Assembly (NCBI GenBank): GCA_950106755.1
Contig: OX467086.1
Coordinates: 31,762,001-31,826,000 of the forward strand
Direction: 5' to 3'
Source of the DNA: Climacium dendroides
Lineage: Eukaryota > Streptophyta > Bryopsida > Hypnales > Climaciaceae
DNA: 64,000 nt
Below the pieces are notes generated by a model. It saw only the letters and a program-made list of their open reading frames with translations. It ran no database searches and was not told the origin of the DNA. Each line of letters opens with the position of its first letter. The first letter of the stretch is position 1. A program made the translations under genes and the position numbers. Of the stretch, positions 36,867 to 47,766 are shown in pieces.

Positions 36867-37449
36867 TTTCTTGTAGAAACTCAGTTCGACCAGGAGCTGC
36901 TGGAGTTCCATTGGACTTTCTGCTGAATTCTGAGGGCTTCGGCAGCTGTGGATAGTTTGGTGCAACGTCATACATTCTCATTTCATGATCCTAGCTTCGT
37001 GTTACTTCGACAATTAAGCAGTTGGTGTTTTGCATCTGACAAACCAGGTCGTAGCAAGAAACTAAAACCGAGGATAGAGTTGGTTGCCTGCTAAAGCTCA
37101 CTGGAATGTTTTTAAGACTATTGAGAGGTGCAAAGCGGAGGGCTCCTAATAACTCCTAAATAATCCTTCAAAACTACTAATACAAGTGCACTCCTCTTTG
37201 AGTTCATTGTAATCCTTCAAAACTACTAATGTAAGTACTCTTCTCTTTGAGTTCATTGTCAAAGTTCATGCACTTTTGGTACTGAATTTTGATGGGCATC
37301 AAAACAACATTGAAAATGCATCAATTTTGGTATCTAGGGATGTTTTGTATTGGATTATATAGGTGGCTTCAAAGTTTGAACAAGATAGGTGCAACTCCAA
37401 GGCAAGACTTTGTTCTCTATTTTTGGAAGTTGATGTGGTTTAGGAATCA
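36867..37449. other. 3' flank of the EGF-like gene
   Basis: No gene seen. A short direct duplication (AATCCTTCAAAACTACTAAT) occurs at about 37160 and 37210. Confidence 0.5.
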
Positions 37450-37599
37450 CACTACAAAAAACAAGGGTATATATGACTTGTCCATGATGATTGTAGTAGT
37501 CATTTCTTGTTCACAATGATTGCAAAACAGTCATGTAACCATTGTTATGTTTGTAGCCATTGTGAATAAGTCATTTATACCCCTAATTCTTTTGTAGTG
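37450..37599. mobile_element. 150-bp MITE with CACTACAAAA ends
   Basis: The left end CACTACAAAAAACAAGGG faces an inverted right end CCCCTAATTCTTTTGTAGTG. ATCA flanks both sides (37446-37449, 37600-37603). A further copy of the end, CACTACAAAAGAATTAGGGG, starts at 37618 in direct orientation, which implies a second, truncated or nested copy. The CACTA start suggests a link to CACTA elements, although the apparent duplication is 4 bp. Confidence 0.75.
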
Positions 37600-37649
37600 A
37601 TCACCTTCTACCAGTATCACTACAAAAGAATTAGGGGTATAAATGACTT

Positions 37650-39543
37650 TGTTTTGACTGTACAACGGTACAAGACACACCAAAATATGAGTAAAAGTAA
37701 TTTTTTTTATTTTTTAGAATAAAAAATAAGTCGAAAATGCATAACTTTCAACTACATGTCTGAACGCCACGAAACCAAGCCAGTGCACCCCTCCTCATCG
37801 AGGGCTTTTTGACAGTACCAAGCACATGACCGGGGGACACACGGTCCGGAAGATCTCAACGTGACATACAAACAAAACAAACATCCTCTCTTAATGTATA
37901 GATGAATTTTACCTTTGATGAAATGATTTTGGTTGATACAATTCATAGTAAGGCCAATGAGTGGTAGCTTCTTCAAGTTTATTGCCATTCTTAAGCCATA
38001 ATCATTGATTATATTGCTTGAACAATTTGTATCAAGCTAAGATGTTGAATCTTGTTTTTTGAACTTTTGTTTAAATTATGAATTCTAACTATTGAGGAAG
38101 GTTAATATTTTTGAAAAGAAAAGCTTTTATGGTAACCACCTAGAGCAGTGTAAGACTTTGAGTGTCTTTTTCTTTTTCATTCAATAAATTCTCCATCTTC
38201 TACCTTTTTCTTGTACAACTTGAAGATTGAGTCTTTTAGGGGGTCAAAGTCTTTCTTTTCTTTTCAAAGCACACATATTAAAACTTGCTTTAACATCTAG
38301 GAACTTGAAAACCCACTTCAAACATGCATGAAGAAGAAGACCTATGATTTCCTTTACAAGTTTTGGTATAAATGAAGAATTGGCTCATTTAAGATCCCCC
38401 ACTAAAGTCTATAGGATAGTGCAAGAGAATAGATAGCATCTAGTTTAAACATCCATTAGTGTAAAACATTGTTTTCACACAAGCTAACTATTAAATATCA
38501 ATTAGTTCACCCTACAATTTTAACAATAACTCACACTAATTTGGAAATTATGCAAATTTTATAATTGCACAAATATGGCAACTCGGGTATTTTAGATAAA
38601 ACTAGCATAATATGGCCTATACTATATTCATCCCAAATAGTGTGATTATAATCTAATTTTCATCCCATTTTTATTCAAACATTCAAACTCTTAGATCACA
38701 TTCATCCACAAATCATTCCATTCCATTGATTTTTCCTAGTAGTACATGTTACAAAATGAACTTACATTTGGTTATAAATTTTTACAATAGAAGAATATTT
38801 TTGTCAATAATGCTACTGATGCTTTTTCAACATGAACAACATTTGTACACATAGAATGGGTAAAAATATTCTTCCCTTGCAAAAAATTATTCCCTCTAGC
38901 TATTCCATTAAAAAATTCCAAATTTTTTTTTGCACAAGAGATTAATTGTATTTTTAGTCTTTGTGTTACTCATACATGCATTGAAAAAACAATAATCCAT
39001 CTCTCAAATATATGCAAAATCTCTAGCTTTGTTTTAGTCATTTAGGTACTTAAAATCTATGCGATAAGTATCATATTTGAGTAGAATTTGTGAATGTTGC
39101 TGATTCATCATTCCTAATGATTTAAAGGTTGGTGGCAACAATGGGATTCTAGAAATATCTAAATACCTACAACAAGAAAACTTAACCTATTTTATGAATA
39201 AATCTTCATAGCACCTAAGTGGTCATCAAAACCATCATCAATACTATTTTATGAAAAAGTAATAAGTATAAGGTGCCCCGTATGGACAAAGCCAAGCTTG
39301 TTAGGAGAGGAATGCTCTCTAATTGCTTGATTTGCCCCCACAAAGTTATTCAATATGACCAATGCTTATTCAATGGTCGAAATCTAAAAATGGAACTTTT
39401 GAGCGAGATAAAATGTATGCTTGATTTGGAGTTTTTAGAATGACAAAGGGAATATTACCATATGTAAGTTCATTTCATGACATGTAGCCCACAAATCAGT
39501 TCAAACTAAAGTCTAATGGTAATTAATGGATTAATTTTTTTAT
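37650..39543. other. AT-rich intergenic DNA
   Basis: No gene or clear repeat recognised. Confidence 0.5.
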
Positions 39544-40411
39544 AAAAAATAGTGAAATTAGGTTGTACCTCACTAATTTCTTGACATTTGACACTATATA
39601 AATATTTATTGTTACTTTACAAGAATGCACTACTTTTGAATTAGTTATTGTTGTAGTTGGGATTAATGAACCTCCAAATACAAATGGAAGTATCTCTAGA
39701 AATATTTGTTGACTTTTGATAGGTAAGGCAACCTAATTGTTAACCCCTAAATGCCTGAGGCATCCAAATTTGGTGTTTGCAAAACTTTGAAGTTAAATAA
39801 AACCTAACCAATTTGCTATTTTTAGTAGTTTATATTTTTGGAACATTTTTCTTGAAGTCTAATTTTAGTATCAAAAATCTGATCTTGAAAATAAATGATA
39901 GTGATTTTTCTATTCAAGATTTTGTGCAAGGGTACCCATTGCAATCTTGACTTCCTATAGTGTTGAGAGCTCTTGGAAATGAGCCTCAAATACACTAGAT
40001 CTTAAAAAAAATCACATTCAAAATTCATTTAAAAAATTATAGAGTAGATTTTAAGAAGCCATAAATTGATTGGGGTTATACATGTTAGGCCTTTTAACCT
40101 CATATTTTTTTGGTCACCAACTTATTAAATTTGACATGCAAAAAGAGAGTTGAAAGATTTTCATAGTTTTAACACCCTCATGGTCAAATATTATAATCTT
40201 TCACTTCATAAGTGATATAGTTGTGTTTTCTTTTCCTATGAGATCTCTAACATGTCTATTTTGAATTTGTACAGTTACAAATCCAAAAAAATTGATACAA
40301 CTTATCAAAATGTTGGCATTTTGTTCAATTTAGAGCAAATTCCATAGCAAATTCCAAGAAGCTCAAAACACCTTGGGCATTTAGAAGGCAACCTAATCTC
40401 ACTATTTTGTG
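39544..40411. mobile_element. Composite or longer member of the CACTAAATA MITE family
   Basis: The left part (AATAGTGAAATTAGGTTG, from 39547) and body match the elements at 29623 and 57863. An inner right-end-like motif (GGCAACCTAATTG) lies near 39730, and a complete right end (GGCAACCTAATCTCACTATT then TTGTG, TA) lies at 40387-40411. Either a longer family member spans about 870 bp, or two copies lie in tandem. It ends only about 140 bp before the start codon of the methyltransferase gene. Confidence 0.6.
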
Positions 40412-40551
40412 TAGCGTGTCACCACAATTTCTGGTACCCGCGATGAAAACCGGCGACACAATCCATGCCTAGACCTCAACCGCAACCTTTGCCCTTAAAC
40501 CCAAAAAACGCAAAGACTGACTCCACCTTAGACACACCAAGAATTGCAGCG

Positions 40552-43500
40552 ATGGCGTCGAAGGAGGCTGCTCCCTCGAAGTCCGATGACAGCGACGACG
40601 ATACCTACTTCGATGCCTCATTTTTTGTTGATGAAGCGTAACTCTCCACTTCATATTGCCCATTCATTAGATTTTCACATTCATCGAGTTCTCGTAGCTT
40701 TGGAATCCTGTGGATCACCACCCATTTTATAAATTGAAGATCCGTTTCGTGTACCCAGATTGAAATAATATCTTGTTTCAATTACTCCTGCATTCAGATT
40801 GTTGTTTTATTTAAAACTTTTCACACTTCTCCTGAGTTCGGCTTCGGTGATGGGATTGATTCGTGGGTTTCGGTGGTAGATTATGAGGTTATGAATTCGG
40901 TACTGTAGTGAGCTCGTTTGGATTATTGGGGTTTGAGGGATTTTCAATTTCTGATGAGATTGATTGACTGTCCTTCTTGAAGAATTGTTTTTCTTGTTGT
41001 GGTTTGCACATTAGGAGTCTGATTAGATGTTTTTTTAATCCTAGAAGCTTAAACCCTAAGAGGGCATTGTTTTCATGTCTTGTTTGGGTTGCTGTGACGG
41101 TCGTGAAATAAAGAGTTTGTTTTCAGGTAATTACGCGTAAGAGCGACGCTGTGATTACTAGCGTTTGACTGACAAATTTTTTGTTAGCAATTGTATGGGG
41201 TCTCTGTGCACCAAAGTATGCTAAATTTGGATATTGGATACAAAATTTAGAAGGGTTCAAGTTTCATTGGTAGATTATCTAAAACCAAATTGAGTTCTGA
41301 TGTTAAGCTGGTGTACATTATCAAATGAGTGTTTCATTTCGGTATGTGTTGCAATGGGATACCTCTGTCTTTTGTTCCATGCAAATACTCTTTCCCCTCT
41401 TAGACTTTCATGTATTGTGAAGTATTGACTATGTACTGAGTAATTGTTTTGTTGATGGTTATTGCAGATATATTGAAAAGGAATTCATTGTTGGCCCTCA
41501 TACGATCAAAGTGTTGTGCCTTCAGTGTTCTTCTAGTAAGTGTACTTCTCCATTTAGAGAATTTTTTACTACTTAACGAAGCTACTAAGTACGGTTAGGT
41601 GCATCTAAAAATGGGTTAGTCTCTACAGGACCAAGCCCAAATTGAGCCTCGTAGTTTCCTAGTAGGCATTTGGGGACTTTCTATTTGTTAAACTTTATTG
41701 ATTCCCTCATTAACGCATGCAATGTGTTACAGAAGAAATGAGGTCTAGTTAAGATGGTGCTGATTACAACTTCTGCATGTTTCTAGACATCAACATTTCT
41801 TCAAGCACTATGGGATGGTATGTGATCTAACTGTCTTGACATTGTGTGGGTTGGGGGCCTTGGTTGCAGCTGATTACGATCTCACAGGGCAATTAGTTTG
41901 GCCAGGAGCTGGAATTCTGAATGACTACCTAGTGAATCACTCGCATCTTCTTGATGGTCGCTCTGTAATTGAACTTGGATCAGGCGTTGGTAAGAAACCT
42001 TCCCTATTGAGTTTCTAGAGAGATTGCGAAGCATCTAGGATTCTATCTTTATAGTGCTCCCTAATTAGGATGAGAGTATCCACTGTGAGAATAGTACCGC
42101 TCCAGTTGTCATAGTTTACACCTGGGATAGTTCGATTTGTTATTAAAAAAATTTGAAGTATCCTCTTGCAAACGTTTTATAAAGTTAAAGTATGTGTGGG
42201 AGGTACGTATTAGGAATCAACATTGTGGGAGGTGGTTGTAGGTCTCAACGGTTTGCTATGTGCCCAATATTGTCGTCATGTCGTCATGACTGATCACAAC
42301 ACAACCGTATTAAAGGCATGCCACTCTACGCATGCTCTAAACCTTCACCACCATCAATATATATTGTCTTGTTTTCAACTCGCCAGACTCGTATCATGTT
42401 AAGAATCTTCACTGGTTAACAGTTGTTTATCAAAGTGGTGATTGATGTCTTAGGTCATCACGTGTCCCCCGTCTGTAGCTACTTGAATAAAATCAGAGTT
42501 TTAACACTTGATTCAAGCTCCAAAACTAGTATCTGAAGAAACAGCGGTGCTTCTATGCAGGTCATGAAGAGAAATGTGGAGTTGCAGGAGGCGGCTTTAC
42601 AATCAAGTACGATATTATGGATCGTGCCTAGATTCTTGAAAACACTTGACATTTTGTTTTTGTTTTTCTTAGATTCCTTCAGCTAAATGCAACATTTCTA
42701 CTCCGTACCCCATGTGCGCAGAATACTTGACGGAGCTCTTAATGTTATGACCTCTTTTTATTTGAACATGCTTAACGGCCAATATCCCCACATCTGTTTT
42801 TGTAGAGTTAGATTGCGAGGAGCTTGACTGGGGCAATGACGATCATTTACAACACATCAAGGACAGCTACCCTGACGGTTTTGACCTCATCTTGGGTGCT
42901 GACATTTATATCCTCCCATCAAATTCTTCACTTACCCAGATTCTGTTTGTGCCGAACTTTGGGTTAAAAAATCACTTCTAGAGTTTCTTGCGTATGCATG
43001 TAGACCCTACTTTTACATATGTTTTCAGGTTACAAGAAATGCATAATGATGTTTTCCTTAGGTTTTCTTTGCTACTACTGTTTGATTCTTGCTAGCATTC
43101 TGCCTTTCATTGTTTCAACTTTGCTGAATGTTCGTAGAATAAATGAGGGTTTTGGTAGCACTGGACCCGTTTTTTGGTATTTCTCCTTGACCAGCTGGAT
43201 CCACGTTATCATCAAAGTGCTGTAAAACCTCTGTTTGCCACCGTGAAGGCCCTCATAGAGCTTCGCCCTGCAGGAGCCTGCAAGTTCATTCTAGGCTATG
43301 TTTCAAGGTTCAAGAGGTTTGATACCAACCATATCTGGGGATTGTTTTTCATCTGTTCAAGTAGAAGCCCCAGGACAGTTCATATTGATGACATGATTTA
43401 ATTAACCAGAATCTTGTTCTCTTGAGTCGGAAACTATTTATCCCCCAAGTGCCCAAGCTTATAGTTTGGAAATCCACTTTGGAAGCTAATAGTTGATTAT

Positions 43501-43874
43501 ACTACGTAACTTTCAAATCAATTCTCTATCGTTTAAGAACGTACAATATGAATTCTACTTTCTATTGGTACATTTTGTTTCCCTGAAGCTTCCTTAATTG
43601 TTTAACTCAAGTCCTAAAGATAAAGAAGTCACCACTTTTGGCCATTTGGGCACTTAATGTTATCACTATCTGTGTGCATGTTGCTAGTCCCAAAAGTAAA
43701 TTCTAACACTAAGTAAACCCTTTCTTCCTGTGCAGTAATGACTTAGCAGTGAATGCCGAAGTTCTTAGACTGAAGATGCATATTACAGAGGTTCCGGGAA
43801 CCAGAAAGTCGCTGGCAGGAGGTGCGCATGAAGGCTGGGTCTATGAAATTTCAAAGGAATCTGAACTATTGTAG
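40552..43874 (+). CDS. METTL21-like protein-lysine methyltransferase
   Basis: The product is a seven-beta-strand SAM-dependent methyltransferase of the Methyltransf_16 group (METTL21/EFM family), which methylates lysines on proteins; the substrate cannot be told. Eight exons (40552-40637, 41468-41535, 41870-41989, 42242-42315, 42561-42606, 42806-42907, 43205-43307, 43736-43874) give 245 residues with all phases consistent. Residues 53-63 read DYDLTGQLVWP, the family's substrate-pocket motif. ELGSGVG at 86-92 is the SAM-binding motif I, VVMTDHN at 105-111 the acidic ribose-binding end, and FDLILGADI at 157-165 motif IV. Intron 4 starts with GC, and intron 6 is AT-AC. The first 20 residues are acidic and Ser-rich. 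No organelle signal is seen, so cytosol or nucleus is likely. Confidence 0.9.
42316..42560 (+). other. GC-AG intron of the methyltransferase gene
   Basis: Exon 4 ends TTAAAG and the intron starts GCATGC. It ends TTCTATGCAG, after which the frame continues VMKRNVELQ. No nearby GT keeps the frame, and the joined protein VLK-VMKRNVELQEA fits the family. Confidence 0.75.
42908..43204 (+). other. U12-type AT-AC intron of the methyltransferase gene
   Basis: The 5' site is ATATCCTCCC, matching the minor-spliceosome consensus ATATCCTT in seven of eight positions. The 3' end carries TTCTCCTTGAC, a near-consensus U12 branch site (TTCCTTRAC). The branch A is at 43190, 14 bases from the terminal AC (43203-43204). 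Joining at AT-AC restores GADI-C-YHQSAVKPLF, the family sequence. A GT-AG alternative leaves the domain broken. Confidence 0.85.
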
Positions 43875-45081
43875 GTTTTTAATCAGTTTCAAAACGAGCT
43901 CTACTCTGCAACAGGAGAGCCTCTCTTTCTTATTTTCCCATTTCGTTACACCCAAGTTAACTTGTCATGAGCAGTAGTGACCAATCAATATAAGAACACA
44001 GATACCAATTTTCTTCATCACAATGTATGAATAGTCAAATTTGCAGATTGTTCCGTCATGTACAGTACAATACGTCCTTTTCATTCCTGGCTTGCTGGAA
44101 TTTTGTTCTTCACAATATGTCATATCATATGTCATGTTTTAGCAAAAGCGCAGGTGCTGGAGACTGTACACCTGGACTAGAACGGATATGTTTCAAAATG
44201 CATTGCAACTACCTCCCAGGAGCTTCCAAAGCTTCTTGCAGACCAATCGCTGCCACTCTTCAGGCAGAAACGAAAACTGCGATGCAACGATTCAAGTTGT
44301 ACCACTCTCGCAACGTTCATAACATTCTGCAATATTGTACTCAATATTGCATCCATTCTCATTGTCTCAATTGTTTAGCTAAAGTCCACATGTGAGCCCG
44401 TTATTTTTCTAGTAACATAGAAAGGGCCAATAGGAGAAAATAACATTCATGCTCATCAAAAAGACTCAAAAGTTTGTCATTCTCCGAGTAACCAACATAT
44501 ATTCCTTTTTTGGTACCACAACATTCTTGAACTTGAAGGCCAGGGACCCTTAACTTTCCATGAATACGAGCTCCTTTTGTTGTAGAATACCACATCTGGA
44601 ATGCAAGCTTACCCATGTATTGTGGGTCACTGTAACACCTATATTCCCTTTTTGGTACCACAACATTCTTGAACTTGAAGGCCAGGGACCTTTAACTTTT
44701 CATAAATATGAGCTCTTTTTGCTGTAGAATATCACGTCTTGAATGCAAGCTTGCCCGTGTATTGTGGGTCACTGTAACAGGATTATATTCTTGTTATAGC
44801 GATACTGTAGAAGGACCCCATGCCTTCCCATTCAAGAGTGTGACCTTCCACCTGAGATGACCCCAGATTATGCACAAAAAGAAGCCGATTCCTCGCGTTG
44901 AGCAAGTCCCTCAAGAATGTTTTGGGCGAGTGTCAGCACAAAGGGCACAACAACTGCATTCAAAAGAGGAGTCTGGTGGTTAAACCGTGATTCAATTTCG
45001 AGGAGTATCTGACATAAGAGACGAATGCGAACACGAAACCCTAACCCTAAACCTGGACGACCTGCACGAGACCACCTAAAC
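43875..45081. other. Spacer between methyltransferase and plastid-protein genes
   Basis: Includes 3' flanks of the two convergent genes and the repeat copies at 44497-44845. The plus-strand ORF at 44027-44395 has no domain. Confidence 0.45.
44497..44845. mobile_element. Two copies of the intron-2 MITE family
   Basis: A unit beginning near 44500 (CCTTTTTTGGTACCACAACA, then TTCTTGAACTTGAAGGCCAGG) is followed by a second copy from about 44645. The second reaches a right end GGACCCCATGCC, then TTCCCATTCAAGAGTG. Both share the body with 35241-35416 (GCAAGCTT, CCATGTATTG or CCGTGTATTG, GTCACTGTAACA). The first copy lacks its right end, so this is a tandem or nested insertion. Confidence 0.72.
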
Positions 45082-46384
45082 TCAGCTTTGCGAGTCGATG
45101 TATTGGTCGATGTCGGATTTGAGAGCACTGAGCTGCCCTTCCGACGCAATGCGCAGCTTGGCGTCGTCGATGGTGACCAAATACTTGGCCTGAAACGCCG
45201 TCGCATGTGCGTTCGGGTTGCAGAAGACCTCGAAGAAGACGCCTTCTTCCGTCTGGCGATACTCCATGTTGTCCCACCGCTTGGGCCGAGCGGCTTTCTC
45301 CTTCTCCTTGAACGTCGTCAACAGCCCCGTGATGGCGGAGCTCAGCCCTTTGGCCGAATCTAGAGAAAAGGGGATGGTGAGTGAAGTTTCCCCGATGTGG
45401 AGAGTAATCGGAGTCTTCGCTGCAACCACTGAGACATCTTTGTCAATCTAATGGAGAGATCTTGTGAAACAATAATCTAAATTCACAACCACTGATACAC
45501 CTTTGTCACATTTCATGGTGACTTCTTTTGAAACAACAATCCAAATCCATGACCAACTGATTCACCTTTGTCAATCTAAAGGAGGCATCTTTTGAAACAA
45601 CAATCCAAATCCACATGTCCACATTTCCCACCAAAAGAAGGTAAGAGTCTTAAGAGATTTACGAGATCGCAACACTCTTGCCGTGAACACACTCGCTTCA
45701 CAGAGAAGAGTTAAGAGCGCAGTGAGGGAATCTGGAGTCATGGAAGGCCATAGACAACAAGAAAGAGGAGACAGAAGAAGATGCGAAAAAAGAGTCACGA
45801 GATCACAGCATTGTTGCCTACAACGGGTCTCACAGAAGCACTAAAGGGACAGTGAGAGAAGATGGACGAAGTGGAAGACAACAAGAGAGAGAGGCAGAAG
45901 AAGAGAAACATTAAGCCGCAGCACCAAATGCAAGCGATTTCCAGAATCTCACATAGCCAAAACAAACAGCAGCATTGGTTACGCACGATGACGCACCGCA
46001 TTCACAGAAATATTACAAGTATGTACAGTCCTAATGGCGAGGAGCTTCGTTCACAAATAAGAATTCAAAGAAACTAACAAAAGTCACAATGCACTCAACC
46101 CTCTTTCACTATTCCATAGTTTGAATGTGTGGCAAATCTGCTGCACTCAATGCTAGAGTGGCAAGTGTGCATAATCTTCACGAATGTCATTTCAGAGAGG
46201 GTAATTACAAAGATGTTTGACTGTAATAGCAATCACCTTGCAATTGCGCGGCGCAGACAGGAAGGCGTCTGGGGATGGCGGAGATCCGAAGTTGCAATTC
46301 CGGAGCAGAGGAAGTGTGAGCGGCGATGAACGAGGAACCAAGAGTAGCAGCTGCTGGATGTGCCATAGCCATGGCCATCACCAT
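45082..46384 (-). CDS. Plastid-targeted protein of unknown function
   Basis: Two exons on the minus strand (46384-46237 and 45428-45082), joined in phase 1 by a GT-AG intron of 808 bp, give 164 residues. Residues 1 to about 49 (MVMAMAMAHPAAATLGSSF, then Ser-, Ala- and Arg-rich, ending RRLPVCAAQLQ) have the composition of a chloroplast transit peptide. The mature part begins VVAAKTPITLHIGETSLTIP and is rich in charged residues: FKEKEKAARPKRWDNMEYRQ, EEGVFFEVFCNPNAHATAFQ, and KSDIDQYIDSQS at the end. It looks like a small compact soluble domain under strong constraint, but I do not recognise the family and infer no function. Four in-frame ATGs occur within the first seven codons. The intron contains a 65-bp triplication. 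Confidence 0.78.
45425..45620. repeat. Three diverged 65-bp tandem units
   Basis: Three units each contain CACCTTTGTCA (or CATCTTTGTCA), then TCTTTTGAAACAACAATCC (or a close variant) and a CCA(A)CTGA stretch. The first unit includes the splice acceptor of the minus-strand gene (GTCTCAG before 45428), and the other two hold degenerate copies of it. Confidence 0.7.
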
Positions 46385-47532
46385 TGCGACAGAGAAAGAA
46401 AAAGACAGAATGCAAATGCGGCTTTGCTCTCTGCGATGTCAAGACTCGAGACTCGAGAACAAAGGACTCACTGCAGTGGCGCAATCCACCTTATCCACTT
46501 GTTAGGTCGACTTGGCAGGAATAGACTGGTCAGCGTTTTTTAAGATTTTCATTCCGCAAAGATGATATTTCTGGATGGTCTGAAGGAATGGCGTTAATTC
46601 TATCAGTACCTTAAGTTATGCTGAACGACAACACTATTCATTAGGGATTTAGGATGTCTCAGTGTCGGATTGTGGCTTTCGCAGTTTCACGCTAGTTTGT
46701 AGGTTCCGGACTTCCGGTTGACCCCGAAATAGTACAAAGTTGACTAGGCTCCCCGAGGGCCTTGTGTTTCAGATTCATGGAACTAGTTTTGTCAGTTGGC
46801 AGATTGTGCGAGTGGGCCGCAGGTTTTTATTAATTGCGTGTTTGGCAGTCACGTTAGGAACAGTGTCGGTCCAAGTTTTGTTGCGGAGACGAGAATTGAT
46901 CGAGCTCTTGTGGGCAGAAACTGGAACTGCAAGCAACGGCGATAGGGAGTCGTAGCGTTGAAGTAACCTAATGTGTCATTGTTGTTGTTGCCCGAATTTC
47001 TTAGTGTGGAATTTGACTGTGTCTGTTCAAGCCCCTGTTGCTCACTCTGTCGGTTTAAGGGCTTCGCAACTCTCTAATGTAGCGTGTCTTTCAGTAATTT
47101 CAGTACCAGTGAAGTTCTGCCTCCGCCCACTACAATTTGTGAGGAATGATGTCGATGCGCTTGCGAAGGTGGGACTCCCTTGCAACACCCTGAGCAGGAC
47201 TGCGCAAGACAGAGAGACCGAGAAAGATGGAGAGATCTCGCATTTGAACGTGGACAGTCCCCGTTCCTCTGCAACAGATTTGAGAGTCGGCAGAAACCGC
47301 AACAATGGGCGCAAGTGAGAACGTGAGAGCGAGAGAGCGAGAGTAGCGTCCACTCACACCATGTGTCAGTGCTGTCGAAGTAGGGTATCTTAGCAGCAAC
47401 AGGTACCTCTTCTTCAAATGAACCAGCGCGAGAGCTCGTGGGCATCTGACACTTAGGGTTTAGGGCTCACTGGTGACCCACATGAAAAAAATCGATGGAC
47501 GCTCCAGTAGAAAGCTTGTAGAGAAGCAGATC
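46385..47532. other. GC-richer spacer between divergent genes
   Basis: Serves as upstream region for the minus-strand plastid-protein gene and the plus-strand GT43 gene. Many short ORFs overlap, none with a domain. A minus-strand ATG at 47445 starts MPTSSRAGSFEEEVPVAAKI and runs into a good GTGAGT donor, so a further small gene cannot be excluded. Confidence 0.35.
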
Positions 47533-47745
47533 GAAGTAGCCAAGCTCGTCTAGATCTACCTTGACAGGGACTGGATTCTGTGGGTTTGAAGCTGGCAACG
47601 GCGAAGTAGCCAATGTCGTCTAGATCTACCTTGGCAGGGACTGGATTTCTTGGGTTTGAAGCTGGCAATGGCAAAGTAGTCAAGATATTCTAAATCTATC
47701 TTGACAGGGACGAAATTCTTTGGGTTTGAAGCTGGCAATGAAGAG
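47533..47745. repeat. Three 70-bp tandem units upstream of GT43
   Basis: The motif GGGTTTGAAGCTGGCAA occurs at 47582, 47652 and 47722, exactly 70 bp apart, each preceded by a CTTGACAGGGAC or CTTGGCAGGGAC block. The last unit ends 22 bp before the GT43 start codon. Confidence 0.85.
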
Positions 47746-47766
47746 GTTAGTGATGTCGTGATCGAC

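Noticed and set aside
44027..44395. A Cys-rich ORF resembling an EGF exon (CNYLPG)
   Set aside because: The match to the EGF-like gene is one short stretch, with no splice sites and no second module. Chance is likelier.
45031..45056. Telomere-like CCCTAAACCTAA sequence
   Set aside because: Only two short units, in the 3' flank of a gene; such telo-box motifs are common in plant DNA and do not indicate a telomere.
46740..46955. Plus-strand ORF of 71 codons with a hydrophobic stretch
   Set aside because: No start context, splice sites or family; lies in spacer between two gene promoters.
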